From DASWIG01 sp965371445 (GTDB lineage: Bacteria; Acidobacteriota; Thermoanaerobaculia; Multivoradales; J023): DNA of 64,000 nucleotides. Position numbers and translations under genes: made by a program. Location of the stretch: contig CBDUYN010000015.1 of NCBI GenBank assembly GCA_965371445.1, forward strand, positions 1-64,000, read 5' to 3'. The notes under the pieces were generated by a model. The model worked only from the letters and a program-made list of their open reading frames with translations. It ran no database searches and was not told the origin of the DNA. Shown here piece by piece: positions 54,694-62,880 of this stretch; within the stretch, counting starts at the first letter, position 1, and the number at the start of each line of letters is the position of its first letter.

Positions 54694-55935
54694 TCAGGCC
54701 GACGCCGCGGCCGGCTCGGCCACGAGCTCTGCCTCGCCCACTGAGAGGACCGCCTCGATCCGATCCAGCGCCCAGTCGAGCTCCCCGCGGGTGATGGTGA
54801 GCGGCGGAGCGATCCGGATCACGTGCTCGTGGGTCTCCTTGCAGAGCACGCCCCGCCGTTCCAGGGCCTCGCAGAAGCGCCGCGCGCCGCCGGCCTCTTT
54901 GTGGAGCTCGATGCCGATCCAAAGACCCCGTCCGCGCAGCTCCTTGACGTGGGGCGAGTCGAGCTTGCGGAGCCGCGCCATGGCGTGCTCGCCGAGCTCG
55001 GCCGAATTCTCGATCAGCTTCTCGTCGACCAGGATCTGAAGCGCCGTCATCGCCACTGCCGCCGCCACCGGGTTGCCGCCGTAGGTCGAGCCGTGGTCGC
55101 CGGGGTGGAAGACGTCCATCACGTCGTCGTCGGCGAGGATGGCGGAGACCGGGTAGACGCCGCCCGAGACCGCCTTGCCGACGATGACGACGTCGGGACG
55201 GATTTCCTCGTGCTCGTAGGCGAAGAGCTTGCCGGTTCGTCCGAGGCCCGACTGGATCTCGTCGAGCATCAGGAGGGCGTTCGCCTCGTCACAGAGCTTG
55301 CGCAGGTGGCGCAGGTACCCGTCGGGCGGAATGATGATGCCGCCCTCGCCCTGGATGGGCTCGGCGAGGATGGCGGCCACGTTTGGGTGCATGGCTGCGG
55401 CGACGGCATCGAAGTCGCCGTAGGGGAGGATCTTGAAGCCCGGTGTGAAGGGGCCGAAGCCCGAGCGGTACTGCTCCTCCGAGGAAAAGCCGACGATCGT
55501 CGTCGTGCGGCCGTGGAAGTTGTGGTCAAAAACCAGGATCTCGGCCTCGCCGTCCGGGACGCCCTTCTTGGTGTAGGCCCACTTGCGCGCCGCCTTGATG
55601 GCCGTTTCGACGGCCTCGGCGCCGGTGTTCATCGGCAGGGTCTTCTGAAAGCCCGTCAGCTCGGTCAGGAACTTGTAGAAGTGGCCCAGCTTGTCGTTGC
55701 GGAAGGCTCGGGAGGTCAGCGTCAGGATCTCGGCCTGGTCGATCAGGGTCTTGACGATCTTCGGATGGCAGTGACCCTGGTTGACGGCGGAGTAGGCGGC
55801 CAGCATGTCGAGGTACTTGTTGCCTTCGACGTCCCAGACCCAGACGCCGTCGGCGCGCTGGATGACGACGTCGAGCGGGTGGTAGTTGTGAGCTCCGTAC
55901 TCCTCTTCCAGAGCGATGTAGTCGGCGGTTTTCAT
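54694..55935 (-). CDS. rocD: Ornithine aminotransferase
   Basis: 413 residues, class III PLP aminotransferase. GHCHPKIV, NTGAEAVETAIKAARKWAY, HGRTTTIVGFS, LMLDEIQSGLGRTGK (with the PLP Asp), GKAVSGGVYPVSA (PLP lysine), and GSTYGGNPVA. Converts ornithine to glutamate semialdehyde. ATG 55935 has a GAGGAGA site. The C-terminal end is Ala/Glu-rich. Confidence 0.93.
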   Translation of the reverse strand: MKTADYIALEEEYGAHNYHPLDVVIQRADGVWVWDVEGNKYLDMLAAYSAVNQGHCHPKIVKTLIDQAEILTLTSRAFRNDKLGHFYKFLTELTGFQKTLPMNTGAEAVETAIKAARKWAYTKKGVPDGEAEILVFDHNFHGRTTTIVGFSSEEQYRSGFGPFTPGFKILPYGDFDAVAAAMHPNVAAILAEPIQGEGGIIIPPDGYLRHLRKLCDEANALLMLDEIQSGLGRTGKLFAYEHEEIRPDVVIVGKAVSGGVYPVSAILADDDVMDVFHPGDHGSTYGGNPVAAAVAMTALQILVDEKLIENSAELGEHAMARLRKLDSPHVKELRGRGLWIGIELHKEAGGARRFCEALERRGVLCKETHEHVIRIAPPLTITRGELDWALDRIEAVLSVGEAELVAEPAAASA

Positions 55936-56052
55936 GCGCGGTTCTCCTCGTTGTCCCGGCGCGGTGGTGGCACGGGTCTCGGTGGTCAGGACCGGTGAGA
56001 CGGGGTCCTCAACCGCTTTTATCACAAGGCGGGAGAGGTGAGAACCCTCTAG

Positions 56053-56754
56053 CTAGGGTACGAAGCGGTAGCCGGCGCCGCGGATCGACGTGATGTGCCG
56101 CGGGTTCGACGGATGCTCCTCGAAAGTCTGGCGCAGCTTGCGGATGAAGTTGTCGACCGTGCGGGTGGCCAGCGAGCCGGGCAAGTCCCAGACCTCCTCG
56201 AGGAAGCTCTCGCGAGAGATGACCTCGCCCGGACGGTCGGCAAAGAGCTTCAAGATGCCCAGCTCCTTGGGCGAGAGCCGCACCTCCTCGCCGCTCTCGG
56301 AGGTGGCGGCGAAGGTCTGGAAGTTGACCTGCCAACGGCCGTAGACGAGCGATTCGGGAGTCTGGCTCCGGGGAAACGTCCGTCCCCAGACCTGGCGCCG
56401 CAGGGCGCCGCGCACCCGCGCCAGGACCTCGTCGAGGTCAAAAGGCTTGGTGATGTAGTCGTCGGCACCGGCGTCGAGGCCGGCGATGGCGTCGGCGGTG
56501 CGGTCGCGGGCGCTGACCATGACGATCGGCTGGATGTGGCCGGATTGGCGAAGGCGCCTTGCGACCTCGATCCCGTCGATTCCCGGCAACATGACGTCGA
56601 GCAGCACGATGTCGATCCCGTTGCTACCCTCGACGTGCTCCAGGGCCTCCTCGCCACTCGCGCAGACATCGACGTCGTAGCCCGCGTTGCGCAGGTTGTA
56701 GGCCAGGCCCTCGGCCAGGTGCTCCTCGTCCTCAACCAGCAGAATACGGCTCAA
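56053..56754 (-). CDS. OmpR/PhoB-family response regulator
   Basis: 233 residues. Receiver domain with acidic pocket VEDEEH, phosphoacceptor Asp53 in LLDVMLPG, and Lys in TKPFDLDEV; winged-helix output domain with RLSPKELGILKLFADRPGEVISRESFLEEVW. Overlaps the kinase gene by 23 bases. Targets unknown. Confidence 0.92.
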   Translation of the reverse strand: MSRILLVEDEEHLAEGLAYNLRNAGYDVDVCASGEEALEHVEGSNGIDIVLLDVMLPGIDGIEVARRLRQSGHIQPIVMVSARDRTADAIAGLDAGADDYITKPFDLDEVLARVRGALRRQVWGRTFPRSQTPESLVYGRWQVNFQTFAATSESGEEVRLSPKELGILKLFADRPGEVISRESFLEEVWDLPGSLATRTVDNFIRKLRQTFEEHPSNPRHITSIRGAGYRFVP

Positions 56755-57793
56755 GCCGGACCCTCCTTTCGTCGATCACCTCCTGAGTCACGGCCGGCTG
56801 GGTCTCGGACGACGAGCTGAACGGGGCCGCGCTGATCGGCAGGCGAATGGAGATCGTCGTGCCGCACCCTCGGCCGGCGCTATTCGCCTCGGCCTCTCCA
56901 CCGTGGGCCTCGACGATCGAGCGGACGATGAAAAGCCCGATCCCTGTGCCGCGCCGGCCGCGCCGGCCTTGCTGGCGGTCGCTCTCGACCTGGTAAAAAC
57001 GGTCGAAGACCGAGCTGAGCTCCTCCGTCGGGACTCCGATGCCGTTGTCGGAGACATCGAGGTAGAGGGAGCTTTCGTCGCCACAGACCAGGATGCGCAC
57101 CCGCGGCGCTTCCTCGCCCCGGTAGTGGACCGCGTTGTCGATCAGGTTGTCGAGGACCTGGCGAAACATCATCGCGTCGAGCCTTACCCAGGCTTGCTCC
57201 GTGGCCTCGAGGGTGATCGTCAATCCCGTGTCGCGGCACAGAGCCCGGGCGTCGTCGACGTAGCTGGTGAGGTACTCGATGATCTCCAGGCACCGCGGTG
57301 CTACGGGTAAGACCTCGCCGCGGTTGTCGACCTCGGCGGCGCGCAGGATGTTGGCGATCAATCGCTGGAGTCGCTCGACGTCGAAGAGGATCTTGCCGAC
57401 GAAGTTGAGCCGGTCCTCGACCGACATGTCGGGCTTGCGCAGCGTCTGGGCAAAGAGCTTGATCGAGGAGAGGGGGGAGTAGAGCTCGTGGGAGACCGAG
57501 GCGATGAAGTTCGACTGGCGCTGGTTCCAACGGATGTGGCCGATGAGCTGCGTCCCGAGGATCGAAGAGAGGAGCAGGATCGCCACGAAGAGCACGGTTC
57601 CCAGGGCGATGAACGACCAGTGAAAGACCTCCGCCTGGGCGAGCTCGCGCAGCTTCTTGTACTCGTGGACGAGGATCACGTGCCAGAGGACGGCGAGCGT
57701 CAGGGAGAGCACCAGGACGACGACGAAGAGCGTCACAGGGCCGCGCAGCGAGTGCCGCGAGTAGCGTTTCTTGCCCAAGGGTCGTTGCTCCAT
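56732..57793 (-). CDS. Sensor histidine kinase
   Basis: 353 residues. Two transmembrane helices (~19-42 and 60-84) with only a short loop between, so little extracellular sensor. H-box SVSHELYSPLSSIKLF (His102), N-box DNLIDNAVHY, G1 SDNGIGVP, G2 GTGIGLFIV. Phosphorylates the overlapping response regulator. ATG 57793 used. Confidence 0.92.
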   Translation of the reverse strand: MEQRPLGKKRYSRHSLRGPVTLFVVVLVLSLTLAVLWHVILVHEYKKLRELAQAEVFHWSFIALGTVLFVAILLLSSILGTQLIGHIRWNQRQSNFIASVSHELYSPLSSIKLFAQTLRKPDMSVEDRLNFVGKILFDVERLQRLIANILRAAEVDNRGEVLPVAPRCLEIIEYLTSYVDDARALCRDTGLTITLEATEQAWVRLDAMMFRQVLDNLIDNAVHYRGEEAPRVRILVCGDESSLYLDVSDNGIGVPTEELSSVFDRFYQVESDRQQGRRGRRGTGIGLFIVRSIVEAHGGEAEANSAGRGCGTTISIRLPISAAPFSSSSETQPAVTQEVIDERRVRLEPYSAG

Positions 57794-57869
57794 TCGGTCC
57801 CTGCTCTCTTCTCGAGAGCATTGTAGCAGGGCCGATGTCACCAGGGTCAGGATAGCAGAGCGCAGATTG

Positions 57870-59207
57870 CTACGTATACCGGGCGTCGCGGTACTGCTCG
57901 GCGTAGAACTCCGGCAACAGACTGTCGACCTGCAAGAGCCCCCGACGCGTCAGGGAGACGTGCTCGGTGTCGAGCTCATCGACGTAGCCCTCGTCACGGA
58001 GACGCTCAAAAGCGCCCCGGAAGGTCTCGTAGGGGTCGATCTCGAACTTCTCCCGGAAGTAGCCTAAGTCGAGCTCGCCGAGCTTCATCTGCAAGATGAC
58101 CTCACGGGTCAGCCGTTCCGTCCTGTCGACCGTGCGGGCCCGCTCCAGGGGGAGCTCGCCACGTTCCAGGGGTTCCAGGTAGCCCTTCCAGCCGGCGGCG
58201 TTTTGCATGTGCACCCCGCTCATGTGACCGAACGACGCGATCCCGGTCCCCAACATGTCCGCGCCGTGCCAGAGGGAATCGCGGTAGAGGAAGCGCGCTT
58301 TTTCCTCGCCGTCGCGGTGCTTGACCATGGTGTAGGCGCTCGAAACCTCGTAGCCGGCCGCGGCGAGCTGATCGATCGCGTAGTCGTGCCAGGCGCGCTT
58401 GGTCTCCCAGTCGGCCACCGGCGAGCGCCCGCCTTCGAGGATCCCCTGCGAGTAGACGGTGTTGTAGGGCAGCTCCATCTGGTAGATCGTCACCGACGAG
58501 GCGTCGACCTCGATCACCCTCTCGACGCTCTCGCGCCAGCTCTCCCACGTGTCGCCCACCATGCCGGCGATCAGGTCGACATTGAGCTGCGCGAAACCCT
58601 GGGCGCGGATCCAAGGCAGGACGCGGTAGATCTCCTTCGAGACGTGAGCGCGTCCGTTCTCGCGCAAGATGTTGTCGTTGAAGTGCTCGACGCCGAGCGA
58701 GAGGCGTGTGACGCCGAGCTCGCGGTAGGCCGCGACCTTGGGCTCGGTCAGCGTCCCCGGCTCGCATTCGAAGGTCACCTCTTCCACCTCGTCCCAGGGA
58801 AGGACCGCCTTGACCCGCCCGAGCAGGCTCCGCAGGTGCTTGACCGCGACGTAGGACGGCGTGCCGCCGCCGAAGTAGACGAACCTCAAGGGACGTCCGG
58901 CCACGGCCGGTTGCTCGGCCAAGAGCTCCACCTCGCGCGCCAGGGCGTCGAGGTAGCCTTGGATCTCGTTGGCGTTCTTGTCGACGAAGACCCGGAAGTA
59001 GCAGAATTTGCAGCGTCGGCGGCAGAAGGGGATGTGGAGGTAAAGGCCCAGAGGTGTATCGGCGCCAGGCGGCGAGGCGAGGGCGCGATGCGCTTCGGCG
59101 ACGTTCTCGGACTTCCAAGTCGAGTACGGGGGGTAGTTGGAGACGAAGACCGAGCCGACCTCGGTGCCCCTCTTTCCGTCCTCGGTCTGTGCTTCGAGCG
59201 AGCTCAT
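57870..59207 (-). CDS. HemW/HemN-like radical-SAM protein
   Basis: 445 residues. Iron-sulfur motif CRRRCKFC (CX3CX2C) near residue 62, GGGTPSY, and a C-terminal HemN-like domain (DLGYFREKF, DELDTEHVSLTRRGLL). The family covers oxygen-independent coproporphyrinogen oxidases and the haem chaperone HemW; which applies cannot be settled from motifs. Overlaps the beta-propeller gene by 4 bases. Confidence 0.88.
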   Translation of the reverse strand: MSSLEAQTEDGKRGTEVGSVFVSNYPPYSTWKSENVAEAHRALASPPGADTPLGLYLHIPFCRRRCKFCYFRVFVDKNANEIQGYLDALAREVELLAEQPAVAGRPLRFVYFGGGTPSYVAVKHLRSLLGRVKAVLPWDEVEEVTFECEPGTLTEPKVAAYRELGVTRLSLGVEHFNDNILRENGRAHVSKEIYRVLPWIRAQGFAQLNVDLIAGMVGDTWESWRESVERVIEVDASSVTIYQMELPYNTVYSQGILEGGRSPVADWETKRAWHDYAIDQLAAAGYEVSSAYTMVKHRDGEEKARFLYRDSLWHGADMLGTGIASFGHMSGVHMQNAAGWKGYLEPLERGELPLERARTVDRTERLTREVILQMKLGELDLGYFREKFEIDPYETFRGAFERLRDEGYVDELDTEHVSLTRRGLLQVDSLLPEFYAEQYRDARYT

Positions 59208-60364
59208 TTCTCTGCTCCTCCGGCGAAGCCGTAGACGACGCCCGATTCGGTGCCGATGACGAGATGTCCTTCGCCGACGGCGGGGGAGGCGGTGAAGCCG
59301 TCGCCGGTCTCGAACTGCCAGGCGACGGTGCCGTCTTTCAGGTTGAGGGCCGCGACGACGCCGCTTTGGTCGGCGACGTAGACCCGGTCACCCACCACCA
59401 CCGGCGAGGCGTCGATGCGTCCGCGAAAGGAGCGGGTCCAGACCGCCTCGCCGCTCTTGCGGTCGATGGCGTGGACCAGCTTGTCCCGGCCGCCGAGGAT
59501 GACGAGCCGATCTGTCACCGCGGCCGAGGAATAGAACGGGAAGGCCCGCTCCGGGTTCTGGTACGTCCAGACGGTCTCGCCGGACTTGAGGTCGACGGCG
59601 AGGACCTGGTTCTCGAAGGTCCCGAAGTAGGCGTGGCCCCCGGTGGCGGCCGGGCTCGCGGCGACGTAGCCGCCGGCCGGCACCTTGTGGACCTCCTCGC
59701 CCGTCGCGGCGTCGAGGAGGCGCAGGTAGCCGTCGCAGCCGGAGGAGATCGCCCGGCCGTCCGAGACCGCCGGCGTGCCGTGGACGTAACCCTCGGTCTC
59801 GACCTTCCAGACCACCGTCCCGTCCTTGGGGGAGACGCAGTAGACGAAAGCGTCGTAGGAACCGAAGAGGAGGCAGGGACCCTTGCCGGGGGCGGTCTCG
59901 CCTCCCGCAGCGAGGTTGGCGGAGCTCGTCACGCCGGCGTCGACCTCGATCACCCAGCGCCGCTCGCCGCTCGCCGCGTCGACGGCGTGGAAGCGGCCGT
60001 ACTCGTCACCGAAGTAGACTGTGTCGTCGAGCACCAGCGGCGAGGACTTGATCTCGTCCTCGCCGGCCTCATAAGTCCACACAAGCTTGCCGTCGGTCAA
60101 GCGAAGGGCATAGAGCTTGCCGTCGAGGCCGCCGACGTAGACCTTGCCCGAATCGATGGCGGCGGTCGCCTCGATGCCGTCGGGAATTTCGAAGGTCCAG
60201 GCGACCTGAAGCTCGTTCGCAAGAGCCGTCGCGGCGATACCGCGCTGCTCGGGTCCGCCGCGGAACTGCGTCCAGCCGCCGTCGGCCCTGAGCGGCGCCG
60301 TCAAGAGGACGAGGGCGGCGAAGAGCCGTAGACTGTGTCTCGTCAACGGGTGACTTGTCAACAT
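59204..60364 (-). CDS. Exported PQQ-like beta-propeller repeat protein
   Basis: 386 residues with a signal peptide (LRLFAALVLLTAPLRA). About seven repeats of the form xxVYxGxxDGxLYALxxxxGxxxWxxx, for example KVYVGGLDGKLYALRL. Similar to PQQ-binding-like/BamB-type propellers. An AAGGAGG site precedes ATG 60364. Might be a scaffold or a redox partner for the neighbouring dehydrogenase. Confidence 0.85.
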   Translation of the reverse strand: MLTSHPLTRHSLRLFAALVLLTAPLRADGGWTQFRGGPEQRGIAATALANELQVAWTFEIPDGIEATAAIDSGKVYVGGLDGKLYALRLTDGKLVWTYEAGEDEIKSSPLVLDDTVYFGDEYGRFHAVDAASGERRWVIEVDAGVTSSANLAAGGETAPGKGPCLLFGSYDAFVYCVSPKDGTVVWKVETEGYVHGTPAVSDGRAISSGCDGYLRLLDAATGEEVHKVPAGGYVAASPAATGGHAYFGTFENQVLAVDLKSGETVWTYQNPERAFPFYSSAAVTDRLVILGGRDKLVHAIDRKSGEAVWTRSFRGRIDASPVVVGDRVYVADQSGVVAALNLKDGTVAWQFETGDGFTASPAVGEGHLVIGTESGVVYGFAGGAEK

Positions 60365-60395
60365 CGCATCCTCCTTGGTGTCGGTGAAACGTCGC

Positions 60396-61607
60396 TCAGA
60401 GAGCGGATTCGTAGAGCTTCTGGAAGTCTTCGCGCACCGCTCGGCGCGGGTTGAACCTTGCGGTCCACTCCTGGCTCGCCTGCTCGGCGAGCTCGGCGAG
60501 CGCCGCTGGCTCGACGCCGCACTCGCCCAGGCTCCTCGGGGTCCCGGCGGCTTGCAGGAGCTCGCCAACCCGCGCGCTGAGCCGCTTGGTGCCGCGGTGC
60601 GGATCGCCCTCGTCCGGCTTGGCGGTGCCGTTGCGGCCGGCGACGTGAACGAGATCGCGGTAGAGCTCCTCGACCTGGACGCCGTTGAAGCGGATCACGT
60701 GCGGCAGCATGAGGCCGACGGCAATGCCGTGGGTCACCCCGTAGCGCGCGGTCAGCGGGTTGGCGAGGGAGTGGGCGGCACCGAGCATCGACGCCTCGAT
60801 CGCGGCGCCGGCAAGGTGCGAGCCGAGGAGCATGAAGCTCCGGGCCCGTCGGTCGCCGCGGTCCTTGAGGTAGGTTTCGAAGCTCGACTCGATCCGTCGC
60901 CACGCCTCGCGGGAATAGAGCTGGGAGATCGGGTTTCGCCGCCGCGACACGTAGGTTTCGAGCGCGTGCGAAACGGCGTCGAGCCCGGCCACCGACGCCA
61001 CCTCCTGAGGTACGGTCGCTAGAAGGTCCGGATCGAGCAAGACGGTTCGAAAGCGCGCTTTGCGGTCGCCGCAGGCCATCTTGCGGTGGGTCGTCGCCTG
61101 GCTGATCAAGGCGAAGCGCTGGGCCTCGGAGCCGGTGCCGGCGGTCGTCGGCACGCCCAGGGAGGGAAGCATGGGCTTCGTGGCCTTGCCGACGCCCCAG
61201 TAGTCTTCCATCTCGCCGCCGTTCGACAGGAGGAAGTTGACCCCCTTGGCGCAGTCCATCGAGCTGCCGCCGCCGAGGCCGATCAGGCTGTCGGCGCCGT
61301 GGGCGCGCGCCGCCTCGACGCCGCGTGCGACGTGCTCGGTCGTCGGGTTCTCTTCGACACCGTCGAAGACCGCGGCGTCGAGCCCGGCCCTTCGCAGCGC
61401 CTCGACGCCGCGCTCGACGTGGCCCGCGGCGACGATCCCGGCGTCGGTGACGACGAGCGGGCGCTCGATCCCCAGCTCCCGCGTCCGCTCGCCGAGCTCG
61501 TCGAGCGAGCCGGCGCCGAACACGACACGGACGCCGCCGACGTCTGCCGAGAAGGCCACGTCGCCGTCCGGCCGGGGATGAAGCTCGTAGGGATTGCCGT
61601 TCGTCAC
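60396..61607 (-). CDS. Iron-containing alcohol dehydrogenase
   Basis: 403 residues, group III ADH. NAD-binding GLGGGSSMDCAKGV, TAGTGSE, and metal-binding His in GLDAVSHALETY, AHSLANPLTARYGVTHG. Substrate unknown. Its nearest neighbours are the propeller and HemW-like genes. Confidence 0.92.
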   Translation of the reverse strand: MTNGNPYELHPRPDGDVAFSADVGGVRVVFGAGSLDELGERTRELGIERPLVVTDAGIVAAGHVERGVEALRRAGLDAAVFDGVEENPTTEHVARGVEAARAHGADSLIGLGGGSSMDCAKGVNFLLSNGGEMEDYWGVGKATKPMLPSLGVPTTAGTGSEAQRFALISQATTHRKMACGDRKARFRTVLLDPDLLATVPQEVASVAGLDAVSHALETYVSRRRNPISQLYSREAWRRIESSFETYLKDRGDRRARSFMLLGSHLAGAAIEASMLGAAHSLANPLTARYGVTHGIAVGLMLPHVIRFNGVQVEELYRDLVHVAGRNGTAKPDEGDPHRGTKRLSARVGELLQAAGTPRSLGECGVEPAALAELAEQASQEWTARFNPRRAVREDFQKLYESAL

Positions 61608-61746
61608 TTCTAACTCGGTTTGCCTGGGGCTGGACCCATTCCGATCTCAGACCCGGCCGGGAAGCCGGACAAGATGGCCCGTCCGGGGCATGGATACCCT
61701 AACATCGTGAGTTGCGGAGGCCTGTAAGAATGGTGTAAAGGGGGCT

Positions 61747-62346
61747 CTAAAACCAGCGCCGGGCAAGACGCTTCCGGCAGCCTTCGTACTGCTCGGCGTA
61801 GCGTTCGGCGCGTTCGTCGACCGCCCGGGCCGTGGCCAGGAGCTCCGGCTTGGAGCGGTGGGTCCCCCCGGCGTAGCCCCTCGGGCCTTCGTGGTAGGCG
61901 AGGTAGAAGCGATAGGCGTCGTCGAGAGCGATGCCGGTCTCCTCTCGGATCACGTCGCCGTACCAGCCGATGAAGTCGGCGACGTCGGCGAAGTCGTCGC
62001 GCTCGGCTCCCCACCCGCCGCGGGTCTTTCGGTAGCTCTTCCAGGTCTCGTCGACGACCTGACCGTAGCCGTAGGCCGACGACGGACGCGGGCCAGGGAT
62101 CACCCACAGGTAACGCCGCCGGGGCGGCCGGACATCGGCACGAAACGACGACTCTTGGTAGATCACCGCTATCAGGACCGGCTCCGGTACGCCCCATCTC
62201 TCCCGGGAACGCTTTGCCGCCTTGTACCAGGAGTGCTTCTCGTCGAAGATCGCGCACAGGTCCTGGGGCCTTTTGGGCGGGCCGCCACAGGCGGCGCTGA
62301 GCGCCAGCAGCAGGCCCAGGGCCAAGATGGTGAAGCTCTGCCTCAC
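61747..62346 (-). CDS. Lytic-transglycosylase-like lipoprotein
   Basis: 199 residues with a lipobox LSAACG after a hydrophobic signal. LIAVIYQESSFRADVRPP contains the SLT catalytic Glu motif (ES), followed by SSAYGYGQV and YLAYHEGPRGYAGG. Likely cleaves peptidoglycan from the inner face of the outer membrane. Overlaps the hydrolase gene by 4 bases. Confidence 0.85.
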   Translation of the reverse strand: MRQSFTILALGLLLALSAACGGPPKRPQDLCAIFDEKHSWYKAAKRSRERWGVPEPVLIAVIYQESSFRADVRPPRRRYLWVIPGPRPSSAYGYGQVVDETWKSYRKTRGGWGAERDDFADVADFIGWYGDVIREETGIALDDAYRFYLAYHEGPRGYAGGTHRSKPELLATARAVDERAERYAEQYEGCRKRLARRWF

Positions 62347-62879
62347 TGGAGCACGCCGACGCGCAATCCGCTCGGATGCTCCTTCGAACGGTAGACCCGG
62401 TTCGTCACCTTGATGAAGTCCTCCTCCTCGGCTTCGAAGATGTTGGGGACGTACTTCTGGGGGTTGCGGTCGACGAAGGGGAACCAGGTGCTCTGGATCT
62501 GGACCATGATGCGATGACCGCGTTTGAAGGTGTGGAGCACGTCCTGGAGCTCGAAGGCGACTTTCGTGACCTCGTCGGCCACGAACGGTTTCGGGTGCTC
62601 GTAGCTGTCGCGAAAGCGACCGCGGAAGACCTCGGCGCGGACCAACATCTGATGGGCGCCGAGGCCCGGCCCTTGGCGCTCCTCGTCGTCGTCTTCGCCG
62701 GGCGGCTCGTTGGGATAGACGTCGATCAGCTTCACGATCCAGTCGGAGTCGGTGCCGGTGGTTGAGACCCAGAGGTCGGCCTCCAAGGGGCCGGCGAGGG
62801 TCACGTCGTCTTCGAGGATTTCGCTCCGGTAGACGAGGACGTCGGGCCGCCAGGCGGCGAACCGCTGGTCCTCGGTCAT
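62343..62879 (-). CDS. CocE/NonD hydrolase, C-terminal part (after frameshift)
   Basis: 178 residues from ATG 62879. Begins MTEDQRFAAWRPDVLVYRSE and continues with the jelly-roll C-terminal domain of X-Pro dipeptidyl-peptidase-like (CocE/NonD) hydrolases (FELQDVLHTFKRGHRIMVQIQSTWFPFVDRNPQ). The preceding frame ends at TAA just upstream; dropping one A from GGAAATAAT restores a continuous WAWNNMTEDQ reading, so this belongs to the gene to its right. Confidence 0.75.
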   Translation of the reverse strand: MTEDQRFAAWRPDVLVYRSEILEDDVTLAGPLEADLWVSTTGTDSDWIVKLIDVYPNEPPGEDDDEERQGPGLGAHQMLVRAEVFRGRFRDSYEHPKPFVADEVTKVAFELQDVLHTFKRGHRIMVQIQSTWFPFVDRNPQKYVPNIFEAEEEDFIKVTNRVYRSKEHPSGLRVGVLQ

Positions 62880-62880
62880 A